64,000 nucleotides of DNA from Mesorhizobium sp. WSM4904. GTDB lineage: Bacteria; Pseudomonadota; Alphaproteobacteria; Rhizobiales; Rhizobiaceae. The first letter of the stretch is position 1. The number at the start of each line of letters is the position of its first letter. The notes beneath the pieces were generated by a model that saw nothing but the letters and a program-made list of their open reading frames with translations, was not told where the DNA came from and made no database searches. The stretch is taken from NCBI RefSeq assembly GCF_029674545.1, contig NZ_CP121354.1, forward strand, positions 6,271,001 through 6,335,000, written 5' to 3'. Position numbers and translations under genes: made by a program. Below, one piece after another: positions 1-8,636 of this stretch.

Positions 1-73
1 CGCCAGGCAGGTGAGGGGCAGCGCCGGCAGTCCGAAGAATCATCTGGCCAAGTCGAACCCTCGAGGAACTGCA

Positions 74-1399
74 TCACTCTGCCGCGACTAGCTTTCCCTC
101 CGAAAGACCTTCAGGCTTCGGGCCGCCATAGGCCCAGTCGAGCAGTTTTATCGTATGCACCACGGGCAGCCTGGCGGCGGACGCGATCTGGGTGATGCAG
201 CCGATATTGCCGGTGGCGACAACTGAAGCGCCCGTCGCCTCGATATTCTGGACCTTGCGGTCGCGAAGCTTCGCCGAAATCTCGGACTGCAGGATGTTGT
301 AGGTGCCGGCCGAGCCGCAGCAGAGATGCCCTTCGCGCGGCTCGCGCACGATAAAGCCCGCCTTGGCCAGCAGCTCCCTCGGCTGGCGGGTGATCTTCTG
401 GCCATGCTGCATCGAGCAGGCCGAATGATAGGCGACGATCGTGCCCGGTTTGCGCACAGGTTCGGGCAGGTCGAGAGCGGCGAGATACTCGGTGATGTCC
501 TTAGCGAGCGTCGAGACGCGCGCGGCCTTTTCCGCATAGGCCGGGTCGAGGCGCAGCATGAAGCCGTAATCCTTGATCGTGGTGCCGCAGCCGGACGCCG
601 TGATGATGATGGCGTCGAGCCCGCCCTGCTCGACGGCGCGCGTCCAGACGTCGACGTTCTGCCTGGCCGAGGCAAGCGCCTGATCCTCGCGGCCCATGTG
701 ATGGACGAGCGCGCCGCAGCAGCCCTCGCCTTCCGGCACCACGACCTCGACGCCGAGCCTTGTCAGCAGCGAGATCGTCGCCTCGTTGATGGCAGGATCG
801 AGCACCGACTGCGCGCAGCCGGTGAGGATGGCGACGCGGCCGCGCTTCGCACCTTGACGGGCATGCACGCCGGGCGAAGCCATCGGCGATGCCGGCGGGA
901 TAGACGACGGCGCGAGTTTCAGCATTGCCGCGACCGGCTTCAGTGCCGGCAGTGTTTCGAACAGGCCGATGAAAGGCCTGCCGAGCCCGGCCAGTCTCAG
1001 CGCGGCGCGGAGGCGGCCCGGATAAGGCAGCACGAAGGCCAACATGGCGCGCGTCAGCCGGTCGAGCAGCGGTCGCTTGTAGGTCTTGTGGATATGGCCT
1101 CGGGCGTGATCGACGAGATGCATGTAGTTGACGCCCGAGGGGCATGTCGTCATGCAGGCAAGGCAGGACAGGCAGCGGTCGATATGGGTGACGATCTCCT
1201 TGTCCGCCGGCCGTCCGTTCTCCAGCATGTCCTTGATGAGATAAATGCGGCCGCGCGGCGAATCGAGCTCGTTGCCCAATGTCACATAGGTCGGACAGGT
1301 GGCGGTGCAGAAGCCGCAATGCACGCATTTGCGCAGGATCTTTTCCGATTCCGCGACATGCGGATCGGCAAGCTGTGCGGCTGAGAAATTGGTCTGCAC
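74..1399 (-). CDS. glcF: Glycolate oxidase iron-sulfur subunit GlcF
   Basis: The 441-residue product is the Fe-S subunit of glycolate oxidase, which passes electrons from the flavin subunits GlcD/GlcE to the membrane quinone pool as glycolate becomes glyoxylate. Seen: two 4Fe-4S motifs, CxxCxxCxxxC at C25-C35 and C76-C86, and two CCG domains of the heterodisulfide-reductase type with Cys pairs at 227-228 and 360-361. Length is normal for the family. It is the last gene of the minus-strand group glcD, glcE, DUF4870-like, glcF; the gap to the membrane gene before it is 9 bp. The rest of the glycolate pathway is not visible in the window. Confidence 0.95.
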   Translation of the reverse strand: MQTNFSAAQLADPHVAESEKILRKCVHCGFCTATCPTYVTLGNELDSPRGRIYLIKDMLENGRPADKEIVTHIDRCLSCLACMTTCPSGVNYMHLVDHARGHIHKTYKRPLLDRLTRAMLAFVLPYPGRLRAALRLAGLGRPFIGLFETLPALKPVAAMLKLAPSSIPPASPMASPGVHARQGAKRGRVAILTGCAQSVLDPAINEATISLLTRLGVEVVVPEGEGCCGALVHHMGREDQALASARQNVDVWTRAVEQGGLDAIIITASGCGTTIKDYGFMLRLDPAYAEKAARVSTLAKDITEYLAALDLPEPVRKPGTIVAYHSACSMQHGQKITRQPRELLAKAGFIVREPREGHLCCGSAGTYNILQSEISAKLRDRKVQNIEATGASVVATGNIGCITQIASAARLPVVHTIKLLDWAYGGPKPEGLSEGKLVAAE

Positions 1400-1408
1400 C
1401 GTGATGTC

Positions 1409-1798
1409 CTATTGTCCGAATAGCCAGCTTTGCGGGTTCCTGACCGGCTCGCCCCGCTGCAGCGCCTGCAGGCCGAGAATGCAGCGGACGATGAACCAGA
1501 CGGCAACCGCAAACATCAGCAGGAAGCCGATCGCGAGCATCATCAGGACCACGGAGATCAACGCGTAGAGAAGGCCGATCCAGAAAGTCCTGATCAGGAA
1601 TGTGTAGTGGCTTTCGACGAAGCCGCCCGCTTTGCCGCGGTTGATGTAGGCAAGCACGATGCCGACAATGCCGGTCACGCCGATGACGAGGCTGGCGAGG
1701 TAGAGAATGTAGATGACCAGCGCGTTGGTTTGGCCAGGCTCCAGCCAGCGGTCGGTCTGACGCGGGCCCGTGTCCGGGCCTGGATCGGTATTGCTCAT
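1409..1798 (-). CDS. DUF4870-like small membrane protein
   Basis: A 129-residue protein with three hydrophobic segments (about residues 20-45, 60-85 and 85-110), preceded by a short acidic, Pro-rich N-terminus. It resembles DUF4870-type integral membrane proteins; no reaction is known. I place the start at the ATG at 1798 because it follows a GGAGGA ribosome-binding site and overlaps the glcE stop codon as ATGA, which implies translational coupling; a longer in-frame reading upstream would run deep into glcE. Lying between glcE and glcF, it is co-transcribed with the glycolate oxidase genes, but a role in that complex is only a guess from position. Confidence 0.8.
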   Translation of the reverse strand: MSNTDPGPDTGPRQTDRWLEPGQTNALVIYILYLASLVIGVTGIVGIVLAYINRGKAGGFVESHYTFLIRTFWIGLLYALISVVLMMLAIGFLLMFAVAVWFIVRCILGLQALQRGEPVRNPQSWLFGQ

Positions 1799-3063
1799 GG
1801 TGCTGCTTCCTCCGTTGACCGAGGAAGAGTAGCAGAGCCGGCATCCGGCGCCATGCGGCCGGAGTTGAGAATATGCTTCGGATCGAACTCGGCCTTGAGC
1901 CTGGCCGACAGTGCCGCCAGATGCGGCGGCTGCGGCTCGAACACCGGCAAAGCGGCGCGATGCGAGGCCGCAGCGCGCACCAGCGTCGCGTGGCCGCCGC
2001 CATGTTTGCGGACAAGTCTGCGCAGCAGCTCGGCCTCCGGATCGTCCTCGCGCATCGAGAGCCACACCAGCCCGCCCTGCCAGTCATAGAAGGCATCGAC
2101 GGCCGCATGCATGCGCAGCGCCATCACCATGTGATGCGCATGCGACGGTGCCATCGAGACGCGCCAGACCGGCCTCGCGCCGCCATCGGCGAAAGGCGCG
2201 CAATCGCGGATGTCGTGCCAGATGGCTTTCGAAGCCTCACCGGCAATTTCCTGCAGCGGACCGGCCTTGCCGAGCAGCGTCCGCAAGGCCTCGGTGCGAT
2301 AGACGACCGACGGGCCAAAGCCTTCGACGCGCAGCAGCGTCGCGGCATCGCTGCCGAGATGGCCGGCGGCGACGCGCGCCGCGATCCGCTCCGGCAGATG
2401 GGCCGCGCTCGAGACTTCGGCGCTGGAGCCCAGCGCCAGCGCCATGGCGGCGACTGCGGCATCGTCGAGCAAACCGCGGATTGCCAGGGTCACCTCGGTC
2501 TCGGCAGCAGGCAGGACCTTGAAGGTGACATCGGTCAGCACGGCGAGCGTGCCCCAGCTTCCCGCCATCAGCTTGGAAAGATCGTAGCCGGTGACATTCT
2601 TGACGACGCGGCCGCCCGACTTGAAGGCCTCGCCGCGGCCCGAAACCGCCGATATGCCGAGGATATGGTCGCGCGCCGCACCCGCCTTGAGACGCCGCGG
2701 ACCGGACAGGTTGGAAGCCAGCACGCCGCCGATGGTGCCGTTCTTGCCTCCTTGGCCCGGCTCGCCGCCGAGCAGCGGGCCGTAGTCCATCGGCTCGAAA
2801 GCGAATTGCTGGCCGTTTTCTGCGAGCAGCTTTTCGATTTCGGCGAGCGGCGTGCCGGCCTTGGCCGACAGCACCAGCTCGGCCGGTTCATAGAGGGTGA
2901 CACCGGTGAGCTTCGACAGGTCGAGCGTGTGTTCGGTCTGCAGCGGACGGCCGATGCCGCGCTTGGAACCGTGGCCGAGGATTTCCAGCGGCGCTTCTTC
3001 GGCGGCCGCCCATTGGATGGTGGAGAGGACTTCGGCGGAAGTGGATGGGGTGAAGGTGGTCAT
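1795..3063 (-). CDS. glcE: Glycolate oxidase FAD-binding subunit GlcE
   Basis: This is the second flavin subunit of glycolate oxidase, 422 residues when started at the ATG at 3063. The N-terminal half carries the PCMH-type FAD-binding fold: a conserved GHGSKRGIGRP stretch near residue 30 and GGVLASNLSGPRR near residue 105. The reading frame is open for about 280 bp further upstream, but that stretch translates a palindromic intergenic repeat and low-complexity residues, so I reject the longer start. Its last four bases overlap the next gene as ATGA. Confidence 0.93.
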   Translation of the reverse strand: MTTFTPSTSAEVLSTIQWAAAEEAPLEILGHGSKRGIGRPLQTEHTLDLSKLTGVTLYEPAELVLSAKAGTPLAEIEKLLAENGQQFAFEPMDYGPLLGGEPGQGGKNGTIGGVLASNLSGPRRLKAGAARDHILGISAVSGRGEAFKSGGRVVKNVTGYDLSKLMAGSWGTLAVLTDVTFKVLPAAETEVTLAIRGLLDDAAVAAMALALGSSAEVSSAAHLPERIAARVAAGHLGSDAATLLRVEGFGPSVVYRTEALRTLLGKAGPLQEIAGEASKAIWHDIRDCAPFADGGARPVWRVSMAPSHAHHMVMALRMHAAVDAFYDWQGGLVWLSMREDDPEAELLRRLVRKHGGGHATLVRAAASHRAALPVFEPQPPHLAALSARLKAEFDPKHILNSGRMAPDAGSATLPRSTEEAAP

Positions 3064-3104
3064 GACGACGTAGCCATCTCGAAAGTGGATACGTCGAGTT
3101 CCTT

Positions 3105-3266
3105 CGCGCCCCCCTCTGTCCTGCCGGACATCTCCCCCACGAGGGGGGAGATTAGCGGCTCCGGCGCCCCGCTCAATCCTGCAACGTCGACAATTGGCGA
3201 AAGCCGCGATGACGGCCGATCTCCCCCCAAGTGGGGGAGATGTCCGGCAGGACAGAGGGGGGCGCG
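3105..3266. repeat. Palindromic intergenic repeat, perfect 36-bp arms
   Basis: Between glcD and glcE. The left arm 3105-3140 and right arm 3231-3266 are perfect reverse complements over 36 bp, beginning CGCGCCCCCCTCTGTCCTGC. The 90-bp interior also contains CTCCCCC/GGGGGAG inverted blocks. Its sequence style matches the G/C-tract palindromes scattered through rhizobial intergenic DNA (RIME-like elements). A related but different copy lies at 4928-5080. Transcribed, it would form a very stable hairpin inside the glcDEF transcript and could affect glcE relative to glcD. Confidence 0.85.
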
Positions 3267-3298
3267 ACAGAACGCCCACGTGCGAATTTGAGCCCTCA

Positions 3299-4807
3299 TC
3301 AAAACCTCGGAATGTCCGGGAACGCCACCTGGCCGCGGTGCACATGCATGCGGCCGAGCTCGGCGCAGCGGCGGAGCTGCGGGAAGACCTTGCCGGGGTT
3401 GAGCAGATGGTTGGGGTCGAAGGCGCATTTGACCCGCATCTGCTGGTCGAGGTCGATCTGGTTGAACATCTCCGGCATCAGGTCGCGCTTCTCGACGCCG
3501 ACGCCATGCTCGCCGGTCAAGACGCCGCCGACCTCGACGCAGAGGCGCAGGATGTCGGCGCCGAAACTCTCGGCCTTGTCGAGTTCGCCCGGCACATTGG
3601 CGTCGTAGAGGATCAGCGGATGCAGATTGCCGTCGCCGGCGTGGAAGACATTGGCAACGCCGAGCCCGTATTTCTCGGAAAGGTCGCGCATGCCGGCCAG
3701 CACCCGCGGCAGTTCCTTGCGCGGGATGGTGCCGTCCATGCAGTAATAGTCGGGCGAGATGCGGCCGACCGCAGGGAAGGCCGCCTTGCGGCCGGCCCAA
3801 AAACTCAGCCGCTCCTGCTCCGATTGCGAAATGCGGCAGGTGGTCGAGCCGTTGCGGTAAGCGATCGCCTCGACGAGACCGATCAGATGATCGACCTCGA
3901 CGCTCGGTCCGTCGAGCTCGACGATAAGCAGCGCCTCGACATCGAGCGGATAACCGGCATGGACGAAATCTTCCGCCGCGTGGATCGCCGGCCGGTCCAT
4001 CATCTCCATGCCGCCCGGGATGATGCCGGCGCCGATGATGTCGGCGACGCACTGGCCGCCCTCTTCGCTGGTCCGGAAGCCGATCAACAGCGCGCGCGCC
4101 GTCTCCGGCTTCTTCAGGATGCGCACGGTGACCTCGGTGACGACGCCGAGCAGGCCTTCCGAGCCGGTCATGACGCCGAGCAGGTCATAGCCTTCCTGGT
4201 CGAGATGGCTGCCGCCGAGCCGCACCACCTCGCCATTCATCAGCACCATCTCGATGCCCAGCACATTGTTGGCGGTGAGGCCGTATTTCAGGCAGTGCAC
4301 GCCGCCGGAATTCTCCGCGATGTTGCCGCCGATCGAGCAGGCGATCTGGGAGGATGGATCGGGGGCGTAATAAAAGCCCTCCTGCTCGACGGCGGTGGTG
4401 ATGCCGAGATTGGTAACGCCCGGCTGGGCGACGACGACGCGGTTGGGGTAGTCGATCGCCAGGATGCGGTTGAAGCGGCTCATCACGAGAAGCACTGCAT
4501 CCTCGAGCGGCAGCGCACCGCCGGAGAGCGAGGTGCCGGAGCCGCGCGGCACGACGCGGATGTTACGCTCATTGCAGTATTTCACCACGCGCGACACCTG
4601 CGCCACCGTCTCCGGCAGCACCACCACCAGCGGCAATTGCCGGTAGGCAGTGAGGCCGTCGCTCTCGAAGGCGCGCATTTCGTTCGCCGTATCGACGACG
4701 CCCTCGCCCGGCACGATGATGCGCATGTCGGCGACGATCTCGGCGCGCCGACGCATCGTCTCGGCATCTGGCTTGGGCATGGCAAGGCCGGACATGGGCA
4801 GCCTCAT
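3299..4807 (-). CDS. glcD: Glycolate oxidase FAD-linked subunit GlcD
   Basis: The 502-residue catalytic flavin subunit oxidises glycolate (and possibly D-lactate) to the 2-oxo acid. Seen: an FAD-binding type-4 domain with PRGSGTSLSGGALP at about 90-105 and CSIGGNIAENSGGVHCLKYG at about 165-185, then the C-terminal FAD-oxidase domain ending in the family signature GEHGVGVEKRDLMPE. Several starts are possible (ATG at 4807, 4795 or 4780); none has a strong ribosome-binding site, and I keep the longest. It is the first gene of the glc group and is preceded by an 11-bp inverted repeat that I take as a regulator site. Confidence 0.95.
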   Translation of the reverse strand: MRLPMSGLAMPKPDAETMRRRAEIVADMRIIVPGEGVVDTANEMRAFESDGLTAYRQLPLVVVLPETVAQVSRVVKYCNERNIRVVPRGSGTSLSGGALPLEDAVLLVMSRFNRILAIDYPNRVVVAQPGVTNLGITTAVEQEGFYYAPDPSSQIACSIGGNIAENSGGVHCLKYGLTANNVLGIEMVLMNGEVVRLGGSHLDQEGYDLLGVMTGSEGLLGVVTEVTVRILKKPETARALLIGFRTSEEGGQCVADIIGAGIIPGGMEMMDRPAIHAAEDFVHAGYPLDVEALLIVELDGPSVEVDHLIGLVEAIAYRNGSTTCRISQSEQERLSFWAGRKAAFPAVGRISPDYYCMDGTIPRKELPRVLAGMRDLSEKYGLGVANVFHAGDGNLHPLILYDANVPGELDKAESFGADILRLCVEVGGVLTGEHGVGVEKRDLMPEMFNQIDLDQQMRVKCAFDPNHLLNPGKVFPQLRRCAELGRMHVHRGQVAFPDIPRF

Positions 4808-4810
4808 CTG

Positions 4811-4843
4811 GCTTCACTGGTCAAAATCTTTTACCAGTGAAGC
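4811..4843. promoter_or_regulatory. Putative GntR operator in front of glcD
   Basis: Perfect 11-bp inverted repeat (GCTTCACTGGT at 4811-4821, ACCAGTGAAGC at 4833-4843) with an A/T-rich 11-bp centre, directly before glcD. Its core ACTGGT-N11-ACCAGT (4816-4838) recurs as ATTGGA-N11-ACCAGT at 6535-6557 in front of the GntR gene, and ten bases in a row (ACTGGTCAAA) are shared between the two. TGGT/ACCA half-sites are typical of FadR-type GntR proteins. A hairpin role is the alternative. Confidence 0.6.
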
Positions 4844-4927
4844 GCGGTCGTTGCAAACCCTGCTTTGGTCGGGATCGGGCGTGGACCATAGGTACGCACT
4901 TCCGCAGCGGCAATCTGCCGCTGGCGT

Positions 4928-5080
4928 TCTCCCCCCTTGAGGGGGAGATGGCCGCGAAGCGGCCAGAGGGGGTCGTCTCACGGAAATCGCCGAGGCCTGT
5001 CGTCGAGGAAGGCGCTGGCGCTTCACGCGAGGCGACCCCCTCTGTCGCCTTCGGCGACATCTCCCCCTCAAGGGGGGAGA
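4928..5080. repeat. Palindromic intergenic repeat with C/G-tract arms
   Basis: Left part 4928-4975 (TTCTCCCCCCTTGAGGGGGA, continuing to AGAGGGGGTCG) and right part 5033-5080 (CGACCCCCTCTGTCGCC, continuing to CTCAAGGGGGGAGA) are imperfect reverse complements. Each arm has its own inner hairpin (GGCCGCGAAGCGGCC on the left, GTCGCCTTCGGCGAC on the right). It fills most of the gap between glcD and the DUF3422 gene and ends two bases before that gene's stop codon. Confidence 0.8.
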
Positions 5081-5082
5081 GG

Positions 5083-6405
5083 TTACTCGCCCGGATGCTT
5101 GGCCGGCTCGGAGTGCAGCCGCCGCACGCGGCGCACGCCCCACCAGACGAGCAGGATGGCGACCGGCACCGAAGCCGCGCTGACGACTTCCGGCGCGAAA
5201 GCGTGACCGAAGACCGACGCGCCCTTGGCGACATAGCCGATGAGGCCGACGACATAATAGGAGACGGCGGCGACCGACAGGCCTTCGACGGTCTGCTGCA
5301 GGCGCAGTTGCAGCCTGGCGCGGTTGTTCATCGAGGCCAGCAGGTCGCGGTTCTGCTTCTCGACCTCGACATCGACCCAGGTGCGCAGCAGCGTGGTGGT
5401 GCGGGTGAGTTTTCGCGAAAGATTGGCCTGGCGCTCCTCCACCGAGCGGCAGGTTCGCATGGCCGGCGCCATGCGCCGCTGCAGGAAGCCCGCCCAAGTG
5501 TCGTAGCCCTGCACCGGCTCCTCCTCCAGCGCCCCCAGCCTCTCGGTGACGATGCCGTCATAGGCGCGGCTGGCGCCGAAACGGTAGAGGCTGGAGGCGG
5601 CATCGGCCTCCAGTTCGGCGGCGAGTTCGGTGAGGTCGGCGAGCAGCGTCTGGCTGTCGCGGGTCTCGGCCGCCTTCATTTCCAGCGTCGTCTGCGCCAG
5701 CCGGTCCTCGATGCGGCGGGCGCGACCGGACAATGTCAGCGCCAGCGGCAGGCCAAGCATGGCAAGCGTCCGGTAGGTCTCAATGTCGATCAGCCGCTGC
5801 GACAGCGCGCCGGTGCTGGCAGGCGTCAGGCTGCGATCGAGCACCAGAATGCGGGTCAGCCCATCGCCATCCTGGCGGAAATCGGTGACGATGGCCGCGG
5901 CACCGCGCTCGACCAGCGAATAGCAAAGGCTGGTCGGGTCGAAATCGGCGATCAGCTTCTCGCTCGCCGGCGTCCATTTGCGGATCTCGAGCCGGATGCC
6001 GGAGATCACCGTTCCCGGCGGCGAGAAGCCGTTGCCGAAGGGCGAATCCTCCTGGCCCCGGCCGTTTTCGGCCAGCGGCCCCTCCCAAAGGTAAGTCGAA
6101 AATTCCGTATGCCGTTCCCAGCGCAGCGTGCCCTTACCCCACTTCATGGCGTGATGGCGGGCGTAATGCTCGGGCGCGGCGATGCCGAGGCGCCGCGACA
6201 ATTCGGACAGCACAGCATGATCGACGGCCGCGCCACCCTCGGTCATGAAGGAAAGCTGGATAAGCACGCGCGGCTTCTCGATCAGCGGATGCGGGCGGGC
6301 ATGGACCTCGCCCAGCGCGCCGGGGCGTCCCTCATACGCCGGAAAACCCAAGACGCTGCCCTGGGCGCGCGGCTGGAATTCGAGGTTGGACGTCTCGTCC
6401 GACAC
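5083..6405 (-). CDS. DUF3422 family membrane-anchored protein
   Basis: A 440-residue protein of the DUF3422 family, widespread in proteobacteria and without an assigned reaction. Seen: an N-terminal soluble region with HARPHPLI near residue 30 and HHAMKWGKGTLRWERHTEFS near residue 75, a long helical middle, and two hydrophobic segments close to the C-terminus (about residues 370-390 and 400-420), suggesting a cytoplasmic domain held to the inner membrane at its tail. I choose the GTG at 6405 (product begins MSDETSNLEF) because this is the usual family start; the frame is open about 500 bp further upstream but crosses the GntR gene. It lies between glcD and the divergent GntR-lldD pair, so it may belong to the same regulon. 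Confidence 0.85.
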   Translation of the reverse strand: MSDETSNLEFQPRAQGSVLGFPAYEGRPGALGEVHARPHPLIEKPRVLIQLSFMTEGGAAVDHAVLSELSRRLGIAAPEHYARHHAMKWGKGTLRWERHTEFSTYLWEGPLAENGRGQEDSPFGNGFSPPGTVISGIRLEIRKWTPASEKLIADFDPTSLCYSLVERGAAAIVTDFRQDGDGLTRILVLDRSLTPASTGALSQRLIDIETYRTLAMLGLPLALTLSGRARRIEDRLAQTTLEMKAAETRDSQTLLADLTELAAELEADAASSLYRFGASRAYDGIVTERLGALEEEPVQGYDTWAGFLQRRMAPAMRTCRSVEERQANLSRKLTRTTTLLRTWVDVEVEKQNRDLLASMNNRARLQLRLQQTVEGLSVAAVSYYVVGLIGYVAKGASVFGHAFAPEVVSAASVPVAILLVWWGVRRVRRLHSEPAKHPGE

Positions 6406-6534
6406 GGTTGGCCCCCTGGTTTCGACCCTTCGTGCAATCGGGTTTTCTTGCGGCAATCGGCAAGGCACGTAAACAGCAAATTTGAGCAGCCGTCGATGCA
6501 ACGGCGCGGCGCCAGAACCGACCGGGTCCGGTGA

Positions 6535-6557
6535 ATTGGATAAATAATTTGACCAGT
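6535..6557. promoter_or_regulatory. Putative GntR autoregulatory operator
   Basis: ATTGGA-N11-ACCAGT, matching the glcD-proximal site in half-sites, spacing and the shared run ACTGGTCAAA (read on the minus strand). It lies 57 bp before the TTG start of the GntR gene and about 130 bp from the divergent DUF3422 start, so a protein bound here could control both transcripts. Confidence 0.55.
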
Positions 6558-6613
6558 TGGCGACAGAGGCTTTAGTCTGCGCGACATCCATCCCGTTCCC
6601 AGGCGCCCCTCCG

Positions 6614-7417
6614 TTGAGCGATATCTTCTCCAGGATCGAGCATTCGCGCACCGCCGACGAGGTGGTGCAGCAGATCGAGAGCCTGATCCTCGAAGGCGTG
6701 CTGCGCACCGGCGACCGGCTGCCGGGCGAGCGCGAGCTGGCGAGGCAGTTCGACGTGTCGCGGCCGATCCTGCGCGATGCGCTGAAGGCGCTGGAGGCGC
6801 GCGGGCTGCTGACCACCAGGCCAGGCGGCGGCACGCATGTCGCCGACGTCATCGGCCAGCTTTTCACCAAACCGGTGACCGATCTGATCTCGATGCACCG
6901 CAAGGCGGTGACCGACTATCTGGAATACCGGCGCGAGATCGAGGCGATCGCGGCCGAATATGCGGCGCGGCGCGCGACGCCCGAGGACCTTGCCCTGCTC
7001 GACCGCATCATGGCGCGCATGGACGAGGCGCACCGGACCGGCGACTTCGACGACGAGGCGGAGATCGACGTCGAGTTCCATCACGCGGTCTGCGAATGCG
7101 CGCACAACATCATCCTCCTGCACACGTTGCGCTCCTGCTACCGGCTGCTGTCCGATGGCGTGTTCCAGAACCGGCTTCTGGTGTTCACCGTGCCCGGCGC
7201 GCGCGAGGCGCTGCTCGGGCAGCACCGGGCAATCCACGCCGCGATCAAGGCGGCGGACCCGATCGCGGCGCGCAAGGCGGCCATGGACCACATCACCTAT
7301 GTCGAGCGCTCCATGGCGGAAGCCGAGCGCAGCGGCGACTGGCAGCGCGTCTCGCGGCTGAGGCTGAGACAACGCTCGGAAGCCGGCGACATCGAACCCA
7401 CACGCAAACGCTCCTAA
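6614..7417 (+). CDS. GntR/FadR-family regulator (lactate/glycolate type)
   Basis: A 267-residue FCD-type GntR repressor. Seen: a winged helix-turn-helix at about residues 10-75 (GDRLPGERELARQFDVSRPILRDALKAL) and a helical FCD ligand domain with the metal-binding pattern ending in HRAIHAAIKAADP near residue 210. The product is best started at the TTG at 6614, which gives the family-like N-terminus MSDIFSRIEHSRTADEVVQQ; an earlier TTG at 6557 lies inside the putative operator. lldD starts 23 bp downstream. The function inferred from context is a lactate- or glycolate-responsive repressor of lldD, itself and glcDEF, like LldR/GlcC, but the effector is not shown by sequence. Confidence 0.85.
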   Translation: MSDIFSRIEHSRTADEVVQQIESLILEGVLRTGDRLPGERELARQFDVSRPILRDALKALEARGLLTTRPGGGTHVADVIGQLFTKPVTDLISMHRKAVTDYLEYRREIEAIAAEYAARRATPEDLALLDRIMARMDEAHRTGDFDDEAEIDVEFHHAVCECAHNIILLHTLRSCYRLLSDGVFQNRLLVFTVPGAREALLGQHRAIHAAIKAADPIAARKAAMDHITYVERSMAEAERSGDWQRVSRLRLRQRSEAGDIEPTRKRS

Positions 7418-7440
7418 GCACTGATCAAGCGGGGACCACC

Positions 7441-8577
7441 ATGAGCGACATCCTGACCATCGCCGACCTCAAGGACATGGCGCGCCGCAAGGTGCCGAAG
7501 ATGTTCTTCGACTACGCCGATTCCGGCGCCTGGACCGAGAGCACCTACCGAGCCAACGAAGAGGATTTCCAAAAGATCAAGTTCCGCCAGCGCGTGCTGG
7601 TCGACATGAGCAACCGCTCGCTGGAATCGACCATGATCGGCCAGAAGGTGGCGATGCCGGTGGCGCTGGCGCCGACCGGGCTGACCGGCATGCAGCATGC
7701 CGACGGCGAGATGCTGGCGGCGCAGGCGGCGGAAGAGTTCGGCGTGCCGTTCACGCTGTCGACCATGAGCATCTGCTCGATCGAGGATGTCGCCTCGGTG
7801 ACCAAGAAGCCGTTCTGGTTCCAGCTTTACGTGCTGCGCGACAAGGATTTCGTGCTCAACCTGATCGATCGCGCCAAGGCGGCGAAATGCTCGGCGCTGG
7901 TGCTGACACTCGACCTGCAGATCCTCGGCCAGCGCCACAAGGACATCCGCAACGGGCTTTCGGCGCCGCCGAAAATGACGCTCGCCAACATCATCGACCT
8001 AGCCATCAAGCCACGCTGGTGCCTGGGCATGGCCGGCACGCCGCGCCGAACCTTCCGCAACATCGTCGGCCACGCCAAGGGCGTCGGCGACGTCTCCTCG
8101 CTGTCGTCCTGGACGACGGAACAATTCGATCCGCAGCTGTCGTGGAAGGACGTCGCCTGGATCAAGGAGCGCTGGGGCGGCAAGCTGATCCTGAAAGGCA
8201 TCCTCGACAAGGAGGACGCGCTGATGGCCGCCGAGACCGGAGCGGACGCGATCGTGGTCTCCAACCATGGCGGCCGGCAGCTCGACGGCGCCGCGTCGTC
8301 GATCTCGGTGCTTGAAGAAATCGCCGATGCCGTCGGCGACCGGATCGAGGTGCATATGGATGGCGGCATCCGCTCGGGCCAGGACGTGCTCAAGGCGCTC
8401 TGCCTCGGCGCCAAGGGCACCTATATCGGCCGGCCGTTCCTCTACGGGCTCGGCGCGATGGGCAAGGCGGGCGTCACCAAGGCGCTGGAGATCATCCGCA
8501 AGGAGATGGACATCACGCTGGCGCTGTGCGGTAAGCGTTTGGTAACCGACATGGGCAAGGACCAGCTGCGGCGCTAG
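7441..8577 (+). CDS. lldD: FMN-dependent L-lactate dehydrogenase (alpha-hydroxy-acid dehydrogenase)
   Basis: A 378-residue TIM-barrel flavoenzyme that oxidises L-lactate (or another L-2-hydroxy acid) to the keto acid and gives electrons to the respiratory chain. Seen: the FMN-site stretch APTGLTGMQHADGE near residue 80, and the active-site block SNHGGRQLDGAASS with catalytic His276 and substrate-binding Arg279, followed by DGGIRSGQDVLKALCLGA. Length is normal for LldD. The start at 7441 follows the GntR stop by 23 bp, so the two are probably one transcript. Glycolate as alternative substrate cannot be excluded, since plant glycolate oxidases belong to the same family. Confidence 0.92.
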   Translation: MSDILTIADLKDMARRKVPKMFFDYADSGAWTESTYRANEEDFQKIKFRQRVLVDMSNRSLESTMIGQKVAMPVALAPTGLTGMQHADGEMLAAQAAEEFGVPFTLSTMSICSIEDVASVTKKPFWFQLYVLRDKDFVLNLIDRAKAAKCSALVLTLDLQILGQRHKDIRNGLSAPPKMTLANIIDLAIKPRWCLGMAGTPRRTFRNIVGHAKGVGDVSSLSSWTTEQFDPQLSWKDVAWIKERWGGKLILKGILDKEDALMAAETGADAIVVSNHGGRQLDGAASSISVLEEIADAVGDRIEVHMDGGIRSGQDVLKALCLGAKGTYIGRPFLYGLGAMGKAGVTKALEIIRKEMDITLALCGKRLVTDMGKDQLRR

Positions 8578-8636
8578 GCCTTGTTCACCGATCCGCCCTA
8601 GTTTCCCGTGATGAACGACACGGGAAGACGTACGCA

